Source: Pseudomonadota bacterium (lineage in GTDB: Bacteria > Desulfobacterota > Binatia > UBA9968). Taken from it: a stretch of 64,000 nt of DNA. The translations under genes and the position numbers were made by a program. The stretch covers positions 1 to 64,000 of the forward strand of contig JAJPJQ010000030.1 in assembly GCA_021324155.1 (NCBI GenBank). Reading direction: 5' to 3'. This document shows positions 58,609-64,000 of the stretch, piece by piece. Each line of letters begins with the position of its first letter. The first letter of the stretch is position 1. A model generated the notes under the pieces. It worked only from the letters and a program-made list of their open reading frames with translations, had not been told where the DNA came from and ran no database searches.

Positions 58609-61317
58609 ATGACCCGCCGGCGGAAAAAATGGCTCATCATCACGGGCGCGGCGCTCGCCGTGTTCATCACTTTCATCTGGACTCTCCCGGAGATCGTTCG
58701 CAGCATCGCTCTCAAGCAGATCGCCGCCACTACGCACCGGGCCGTCGCCATCGAAGACATCGATATTAATCTCTTCACGCGACGGATCGCGATCAAGAAT
58801 TTCCGTCTCGCCGACCGATCGCGTCCCGACGCGCTGATGCAATTTAAAGAGCTATCGACGAAGTTCTACTACACGCCTCTTTTTGCCAAGCACTTGCGCT
58901 TCGCCGAGTTGAACCTTGTCGCGCCGTCCTGGGGCATCGCGCGCACGGGAGCGTCGGACTTCAACTTCTCCGATCTGATTCCGCCGCCGGAAAAGGAGAA
59001 GCAAGAGAAAAAAGAATTCGGCATGGCCTTCACGATCGATCATTTCAAGCTGAGCGATGGCGCGATCGCGCTCGACGACGAGGCCGTAAAGCCGGCGCGC
59101 TCGTGGAAGGCCGAGGGAATCAATTTCGAGGTCGAAAATCTCTCGACGCGAAAAGACGGCCCGTCGGGACGCGCGACGCTCAATCTAACGCTCGCCGGAA
59201 CGCCGATCTCGCTGAACGCCTCCGATCTTCATCTCACGCCGCAGAACGGTCGCGCCGCCGTGAAGTTCGAGGGTTTCGATCTCGCTTTGCTGTTGCCGTA
59301 CGTTCCCGCCGATGCGCCGGCGACGCTCAAGAGCGGCCGGCTGAGCACCGCGCTCACGATGAATTACGGCGATGCGGGCGCCATAAGGCTCGACGGCGAC
59401 ATCCGTCTCCAGACGCTCGCGATTCTCCAGCACGAGAAGCCCGATCCCGTTCTCACCGCGCCCGAGCTCAATATCAAGCTGAAAGACATCCAGATGAAGG
59501 GCGGCGTTTTCAACATAGCCGCGGTAGAGGTGGCCGGCGATCCGACGGTCACGGATATGAGTCTCACCCCCGCGAACACTTTCGACCTCAAGCAGTTGAA
59601 AGTTGCCGTGCAGAAGCTCACCTGGCCACAGACCGAGCCCGCGAACGTGCAGGTCACATCGCAATTACCGACGGGCGGCGCGTTCGACGTCGCCGGCACG
59701 GTGCTATTTAAACCGGTCAAGGCGGATCTCAAGGTCGTCGTCAAAGACGCCGACCTCTCCGCGTATCAACGCTATCTCCCTATCTCGGCGCCGTTCGCCG
59801 GCCGGGCCGACGCCGACCTCGACGTCAACGCGACGGTGGACGGCGCGGTCGTCCAGGCGGCAGCGCGCGGTAAGGCGACCGTCAGCAGCGTTGTTATCGG
59901 TCCCAAAGGCGCTCCGCTCGTTTCCGTCCAGCAGGCGAGCGCGACGACGATCGACGTGCGCTGGCCTGAGCAGATTAAGGTCGGTCAGGTGCGCGTCCGC
60001 AGACCGTATGCGTTCATCGAGCGCAAGGCCGACGGGACGCTGCCGCTGCGCGGCGTCTTTGCGCCGCCGGGAGCCAAACTGGACGCGAAGCCGCCAGGCC
60101 CGTCCGCGACTCCCGTCGCCACGAAAACTGCTGCGCCTGCCGCGGCCAAGGCGCCGGCGACGCCTGCCGCGGGGCAGAAGAAGCCCGCCATCGAGATCGG
60201 CGACATCACAGTCGACGAAGGCAACGCGCGCTTCACCGACCGCACCGGCGATCCGCCTTACAACGAGGAGCTTTCGCACCTCGCGATGAACATCAAGGGT
60301 CTGACCAATGCGCCCGGGAAAAAAGGCAGGCTCAAACTGCAGAGCGTCATCGGCGCGACCGGCGCGCTCGAGTTGCACGGCGACATAGCACCGCTGGGCG
60401 AGACGCTCTTTCTCGACCTCGACGGCGAGTTGAGGGATTTTTCCATCCCGCGCACCAACCCGTACACCGCGCGGATTCTCTCGTGGATCGCGAAGGACGG
60501 ACGGCTCGCGACTAAGCTGCATTTCCGTCTGGACGGCGACAAGCTCGACGCGAAAAGCGAGATTGTCGTCGGCCGTCTCGCTCTCGTGAAGGCGCGTGAG
60601 GACGATCAGGTCAAGGACAAAATCGGCCTGCCGCTCGGATTGATCGTCGCGCTGATGAAAGATTCGCGCGGCGAGATACGCGTCAACGTGCCGGTCTCGG
60701 GTAGCCTCAGCTCGCCGCAGTTCAGCTTGAGCGAGGCGATCTGGACGGCGGTGAGGAACGTGCTGGTGAACATCCTCGCCGCGCCGTTCAAGCTGATCGG
60801 CAGCATGTTCACCTCCGGCGACAAGATCACCGGCTTCTCGGTCGATCCGGTTCCCTTCGATCCGGGCAGCGCCGCGATCGGTCAGAAAGCCGACGCGCGG
60901 CTGAAGCAAATGGCCGAATTCATGCGCGGCTCGCCCGGTGTCCGCCTCGGCCTCTCGGCCGTGGTCACCGAGCCTGACGTCGCGGCGCTAAAGACGCAGG
61001 AAGTCACTGCGCGAATTCAGCGCTATCAGCGCGAGCAGAACATCGGCGATCTCAATTCGGCGGCGCAGCGCTTTTTCCGCCAGCGCTACGCGAACATCAA
61101 GCCGCCCGAGACCGTCGAAGGCGTCGTCGCCGTCCTGCGCGACATCGAGCCCGCGCCCGACGACGCGGCTAAGAGGCTCGCGGCGCGGCGCGTCGAAGCG
61201 GTGCGCGATCGCCTGACTAACACCGGCACGGACGCGCAGCGGCTGGAATCGGAAGAAAAGCCTTCACCGCCGAGCGTGGAAGGCGACGGGCGCGTCGAAT
61301 TTGACATCCTGCCGTGA
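58609..61317 (+). CDS. AsmA-like DUF748 family protein
   Basis: 902 residues from ATG 58609. One N-terminal membrane segment (LIITGAALAVFITFIW) with the family signature AVAIEDIDINLFTRRIAIKN, a long beta-rich periplasmic region, and an Ala/Pro linker near residue 510. The C-terminus includes FDPGSAAIGQKADARLKQMA, an OmpA-like tail motif seen in DUF748 proteins. The AsmA group is thought to carry lipids between membranes, which again suggests a diderm. The following gene is coupled by a GTGA overlap. Confidence 0.85.
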   Translation: MTRRRKKWLIITGAALAVFITFIWTLPEIVRSIALKQIAATTHRAVAIEDIDINLFTRRIAIKNFRLADRSRPDALMQFKELSTKFYYTPLFAKHLRFAELNLVAPSWGIARTGASDFNFSDLIPPPEKEKQEKKEFGMAFTIDHFKLSDGAIALDDEAVKPARSWKAEGINFEVENLSTRKDGPSGRATLNLTLAGTPISLNASDLHLTPQNGRAAVKFEGFDLALLLPYVPADAPATLKSGRLSTALTMNYGDAGAIRLDGDIRLQTLAILQHEKPDPVLTAPELNIKLKDIQMKGGVFNIAAVEVAGDPTVTDMSLTPANTFDLKQLKVAVQKLTWPQTEPANVQVTSQLPTGGAFDVAGTVLFKPVKADLKVVVKDADLSAYQRYLPISAPFAGRADADLDVNATVDGAVVQAAARGKATVSSVVIGPKGAPLVSVQQASATTIDVRWPEQIKVGQVRVRRPYAFIERKADGTLPLRGVFAPPGAKLDAKPPGPSATPVATKTAAPAAAKAPATPAAGQKKPAIEIGDITVDEGNARFTDRTGDPPYNEELSHLAMNIKGLTNAPGKKGRLKLQSVIGATGALELHGDIAPLGETLFLDLDGELRDFSIPRTNPYTARILSWIAKDGRLATKLHFRLDGDKLDAKSEIVVGRLALVKAREDDQVKDKIGLPLGLIVALMKDSRGEIRVNVPVSGSLSSPQFSLSEAIWTAVRNVLVNILAAPFKLIGSMFTSGDKITGFSVDPVPFDPGSAAIGQKADARLKQMAEFMRGSPGVRLGLSAVVTEPDVAALKTQEVTARIQRYQREQNIGDLNSAAQRFFRQRYANIKPPETVEGVVAVLRDIEPAPDDAAKRLAARRVEAVRDRLTNTGTDAQRLESEEKPSPPSVEGDGRVEFDILP

Positions 61318-61658
61318 GCCCGGCGTCGCTGATTATCGCCGGCACCGGAGCGCTCGCGAGCGCGGTTGCGACGCACTATGCGGCTAAAGATGCGCGGTAT
61401 GGCTGGGTGATCGGTCTCGCCGGTATCTTTCCCGCCTGGCTCATCGCGTTTCTTACGCTCATCGATCCCGCATCGCGCAGCACCGTGGATGTGCCGCTGC
61501 CGCCGCGCGCATTATTGTCTTCGGGCGCCGGCCTGCTCGGAGTTATAGCGACGGACTATTGGCTGAGAAATGCGAAATCCAAACCCGCGGTATTTCTCGG
61601 ATGGCTAATAGGCTGGATCGCGCTCGTCCCCGCGTGGCTGATCGCCGCCGTGGGCTGA
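61314..61658 (+). CDS. Small membrane protein coupled to DUF748 gene
   Basis: 114 residues from GTG 61314, overlapping the preceding stop. Four hydrophobic segments: LIIAGTGALASAVATHY, WVIGLAGIFPAWLIAFL, LLSSGAGLLGVIATDYW and AVFLGWLIGWIALVPAWLIA. Two halves end in PAWLIA, suggesting an internal duplication. No family was recognised. It may work with the DUF748 protein. Confidence 0.6.
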   Translation: MSPASLIIAGTGALASAVATHYAAKDARYGWVIGLAGIFPAWLIAFLTLIDPASRSTVDVPLPPRALLSSGAGLLGVIATDYWLRNAKSKPAVFLGWLIGWIALVPAWLIAAVG

Positions 61659-61660
61659 TT

Positions 61661-62377
61661 CTACTGCGCCGTCACTTCTGCCACCAGCGTGACCGACGAG
61701 CGTATCTCGACGCTGCCGCTCTCGATCGGCGTCGGGGCCTGTCCGAGCGTATCGGCGCCCGCCCGCATGCTGCGCATAATCGGCTGGACGGAGCGCTCGT
61801 TCTCCGTGACCGACATGACGCGTACGATTTTGACGCCCAGGGCCTTCCCGACGTCTTCGGCTTTCTGTTTCGCCCTCACCGTCGCGTTGCGCAGCGCGTC
61901 TCGTTGCGCCGCGTCCTGATCCTTCAAGGTAAAAACCAAGCGCTGAACGCGATTGGCGCCTACCGCCGTGGTCGCGTCAATTAACGGGCCGACATCCTGG
62001 ATTCCGGCCATTTTGATCTGCACGACGTTTGTCGCGGTGTAGCCGACGATCTCGGGCTTGCCGTCCTTTGGATAACGGTAGGTCGGTGTCACTGAATAGC
62101 CGACCGTCTTGGTCTGATCGCCGGGCTTGATGATTTTTTTAACCTCGGCGATTACCGCCCCGAGCTTGGCGGCGTTGTCCTTCGCCGCCTGCGCGGCCGT
62201 CTTCGCCTCGGCGACAACGCCGATGTCGATCTCCGCTTGATCTGGCTCAACGGAAACCACCGCTTCGCCGCTTACGGTAATCGACGGGACGCGCGGCGAT
62301 ACGTCGAGCTGAAACTGTTGAGCATGAGCCAAAGCAGGAAAAAACAACAAGACAGCGGCGACAATGATCGTTCGCAT
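61661..62377 (-). CDS. SIMPL (DUF541) domain protein, exported
   Basis: 238 residues from ATG 62377, with signal peptide (IIVAAVLLFFPALAHAQ). The SIMPL domain shows ITVSGEAVVSVEPDQAEIDI, then YSVTPTYRYPKDG and GVKIVRVMSVTE. A much longer upstream reading frame is only antisense to the beta-CASP gene and lacks support. These proteins are periplasmic; the role is unclear, with an oxidative-stress function proposed for E. coli YggE. It converges with the small membrane protein. Confidence 0.87.
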   Translation of the reverse strand: MRTIIVAAVLLFFPALAHAQQFQLDVSPRVPSITVSGEAVVSVEPDQAEIDIGVVAEAKTAAQAAKDNAAKLGAVIAEVKKIIKPGDQTKTVGYSVTPTYRYPKDGKPEIVGYTATNVVQIKMAGIQDVGPLIDATTAVGANRVQRLVFTLKDQDAAQRDALRNATVRAKQKAEDVGKALGVKIVRVMSVTENERSVQPIMRSMRAGADTLGQAPTPIESGSVEIRSSVTLVAEVTAQ

Positions 62378-62497
62378 GGCGTTATTGTGTCCTCCAATTG
62401 CCGAGGTTTGCAACTGCAAAATTAGACATTTAGACGCGATCATGCGATCATTATTCATGCTCACAACTCGTCGTCTACGTTGCTTCCGCGATCTACT

Positions 62498-63892
62498 GTG
62501 GCGAGCGTAAGCTTTCTCGGGGCCGCCGGCACCGTGACCGGCTCGCGCTTTCTCGTCGAGTCCGAAGGGCGGCGCGTGCTGATCGACTGCGGCCTCTTTC
62601 AGGGCAAATCCGAGCTCAAGCAGAAAAACTGGGCGCCGCTCGGCCTCGACCCGAAAACGCTCGACGCTGTCGTTCTTACGCATGCGCACATCGACCATAC
62701 CGGCTACTTGCCGCGCGTCGTGCAGCAGGGCTTCGGCGGCCCCATTTTCGCGACGCCGCCGACGAAGGCGCTGCTCGACATCATGCTGCCGGACGCCGGG
62801 CGCCTGCAGGAAGAAGAGGCGCGCTTCGTCAATCAGGCCGGCTATTCGCGGCACAAGCCCGCGCTCGCGCTGTTTACCGAAGAGGACGCGCGGCGCGTAC
62901 TGCCGCTCGTGCGCCGCGCGCCGTTCGGCGAGAGCTTCGAGGTCGCTCCGGGGATTTCGGTCACGTATCACCGCGTCGGTCACATCATCGGCGCGGGCTT
63001 CGTCGTCGTCGAGACGAAAAAGCCCGGCGGCGCTCAGCGGATCGTCTTCTCCGGGGACGTCGGCAGAAAAAACGTGCCGATCCTCAAAGACCCCGAGCCG
63101 ATCGCCGCCGGCGACTACGTCGTGCTCGAATCGACGTACGGCGACCGACTGCACGGCGCCGAAGATCCCAAAGAGGCGCTCGCGCGCGTGTGCGAGCGCG
63201 TCGTCAAGAGCGCCGGCATCTTGTTGATTCCGGCGTTCGCCGTCGGCAGAACGCAGGAGGTGCTTTACCATATGCGCACGCTCCAGCGCGAAGGGCGGCT
63301 TTCGCCGAAGCTGCCGATCTTTGTCGACAGCCCGATGGCGATCTCCGCCGTCGATCTCTACTGCGAATACACACCCGAGCACGATTTCGAGATGGAGCAG
63401 CTGCGAAGTCAGGGAGCCTGCCCGATCGAAGGCCCGTCGATGCAGTTCGCGCGTTCGTCGGATGAATCCAAGCGCCTCAACAATCTGCGCGGGCCGGCGG
63501 TGATTCTCTCCGCCTCCGGCATGTTGAATGGCGGGCGCATCCTCCATCATCTCGTGCGCCGTCTGCCCGATCCCGACACCGTGCTGCTCTTCGTTGGCTA
63601 CCAGGCCGAGGGAACGCTCGGCCGGCGCATCCTCGAAGGCGCCAAGGACGTCGAGGTGCTCGGCCACTCGGTGCACGTCGCAGCCCAAATCGAGGAGATC
63701 CCTGCGCTGTCTGCGCACGCGGACTCAAAAGAGCTGCTCGACTGGCTCGCCGACATTCCGGAGAAGCCGCGCGAAGTCTTTCTGGTTCATGGAGAAGACA
63801 AGGCGCGCAACGCCTTCGCCGACTCCATTCGCCAGAAGCTCGGCTTTGAGGTCTCGCTGCCAAAGCAGGACGAGAGCCGCGAGCTCGAGTGA
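62498..63892 (+). CDS. Beta-CASP metallo-beta-lactamase-fold RNA-processing-type hydrolase (YSH1 group)
   Basis: 464 residues from GTG 62498, preferred over TTG 62480 because relatives begin directly at VSFLGAAGTVTGSRF. Metal motif THAHIDHTG (His62, His64, Asp66, His67), then HIIGAGFVVV, FSGDVGRKN and an RNA-specificity/beta-CASP insert (IPAFAVGRTQEVLYHM). C-terminal SAHADSKELLDWL and FLVHGEDKARNAF complete it. Bacterial members act on RNA or are exo/endonucleases; target unknown. Its stop overlaps the next ATG (TGATG). Confidence 0.9.
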   Translation: MASVSFLGAAGTVTGSRFLVESEGRRVLIDCGLFQGKSELKQKNWAPLGLDPKTLDAVVLTHAHIDHTGYLPRVVQQGFGGPIFATPPTKALLDIMLPDAGRLQEEEARFVNQAGYSRHKPALALFTEEDARRVLPLVRRAPFGESFEVAPGISVTYHRVGHIIGAGFVVVETKKPGGAQRIVFSGDVGRKNVPILKDPEPIAAGDYVVLESTYGDRLHGAEDPKEALARVCERVVKSAGILLIPAFAVGRTQEVLYHMRTLQREGRLSPKLPIFVDSPMAISAVDLYCEYTPEHDFEMEQLRSQGACPIEGPSMQFARSSDESKRLNNLRGPAVILSASGMLNGGRILHHLVRRLPDPDTVLLFVGYQAEGTLGRRILEGAKDVEVLGHSVHVAAQIEEIPALSAHADSKELLDWLADIPEKPREVFLVHGEDKARNAFADSIRQKLGFEVSLPKQDESRELE

Positions 63893-64000
63893 TGCGCATC
63901 AAAGATTTGCTTCCACACCGGGTCGAAACCAACGACGACAACGCCAAAAAAGTTTCCCAAACGCGGTGGGGGAAAACGCCCGGCGCGGACGAGGAAATCC
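63892..64000 (+). CDS. Unknown protein, N-terminal part (cut by window edge)
   Basis: The ATG overlaps the previous stop. 36 residues are visible (MRIKDLLPHRVETNDDNAKK and beyond) with no stop. There is no signal peptide. I cannot assign a family from this stretch. Confidence 0.45.
   Translation, partial: MRIKDLLPHRVETNDDNAKKVSQTRWGKTPGADEEI

Noticed and set aside
59704-60909. 401-residue open frame on the minus strand
   Set aside because: Antisense to the DUF748 gene; composition of a reverse-strand shadow.
62378-63718. Long upstream extension of the SIMPL gene (total 685 residues)
   Set aside because: The extension runs antisense through the beta-CASP gene. The ATG at 62377 is followed by a perfect signal peptide, so that is the start.
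1-64000. tRNA, rRNA, CRISPR arrays, insertion sequences and phage genes
   Set aside because: I looked for tRNA arm sequences, spaced direct repeats, transposase and integrase motifs and saw none. A tRNA scan would settle the first point.

Overview
The window is a G+C-rich stretch of bacterial chromosome, densely coded on both strands, with no rRNA, tRNA, CRISPR array, transposase or prophage gene that I can see. Exported lipoproteins, a family 9 (heptosyltransferase-type) glycosyltransferase and an AsmA/DUF748 protein point to a diderm. The very large number of NMT1/THI5-type substrate-binding proteins (SBPs), amidohydrolase-2 enzymes and FrsA-like hydrolases recalls uncultivated soil or subsurface lineages such as Binatota, Rokubacteria or Tectomicrobia. 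That placement is inference from gene content only.

Layout. 1-13.4 kb: amidohydrolases, orphan SBPs, a VanX-like lipoprotein, an aromatic-ring FAD monooxygenase, an FrsA-like hydrolase, an MddA-type methanethiol S-methyltransferase, a class III alcohol dehydrogenase, and a two-subunit ThDP decarboxylase whose halves are separated by an SBP gene. 13.4-25.4 kb: MFS exporter, zinc-ribbon protein, malate synthase G, lipoprotein, SBP, TPR protein, exported intradiol dioxygenase, quinone oxidoreductase, D-Ala-D-Ala carboxypeptidase, hydrolase, enoyl-CoA hydratase-like protein and VOC protein. 25.4-27.1 kb: a lipoprotein metallopeptidase resembling anthrax lethal factor at its C-terminus. 27.1-36.2 kb: one long co-directional block (MetE-like protein, the only ABC ATPase and permease of the window, four SBPs, a hydrolase, an amidohydrolase) facing a convergent LysR gene. 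37.9-43.1 kb: a minus-strand cassette in which three exported iron-type SBPs alternate with two SBP-fold proteins that have no signal peptide. 43.2-64 kb: mostly household genes (Usp, O-methyltransferase, AI-2E-type transporter, sugar nucleotidyltransferase, DoxX, MFS, isochorismatase-fold protein, GT9, haem-oxygenase-like protein, cyclophilin, 3-hydroxyisobutyryl-CoA hydrolase-type protein, PolX-like protein, di-haem protein, SGAT-type aminotransferase, DUF748, SIMPL, beta-CASP hydrolase).

How it fits together. I count 14 SBP-fold proteins against one ATPase/permease pair. Several SBPs are translationally coupled or adjacent to a hydrolase, which suggests capture-and-cleave modules for aromatic or other organic compounds, with products entering acyl-CoA and glyoxylate metabolism (malate synthase G, SGAT-type aminotransferase). 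Many genes carry a recognisable promoter, TTGAC(A/G), about 17 bases, then TA(G/T)NNN. In several cases the predicted transcription start lies at or next to the start codon, suggesting leaderless mRNAs.

The best candidates for undescribed biology are the alternating exported/leaderless SBP cassette, the PolX-like protein whose polymerase triad is lost while its PHP site is intact, the lethal-factor-like lipoprotein, and the split decarboxylase with an embedded SBP. No intergenic stretch exceeds 300 bases; the two longest (45409-45691 and 55828-56093) are described below.
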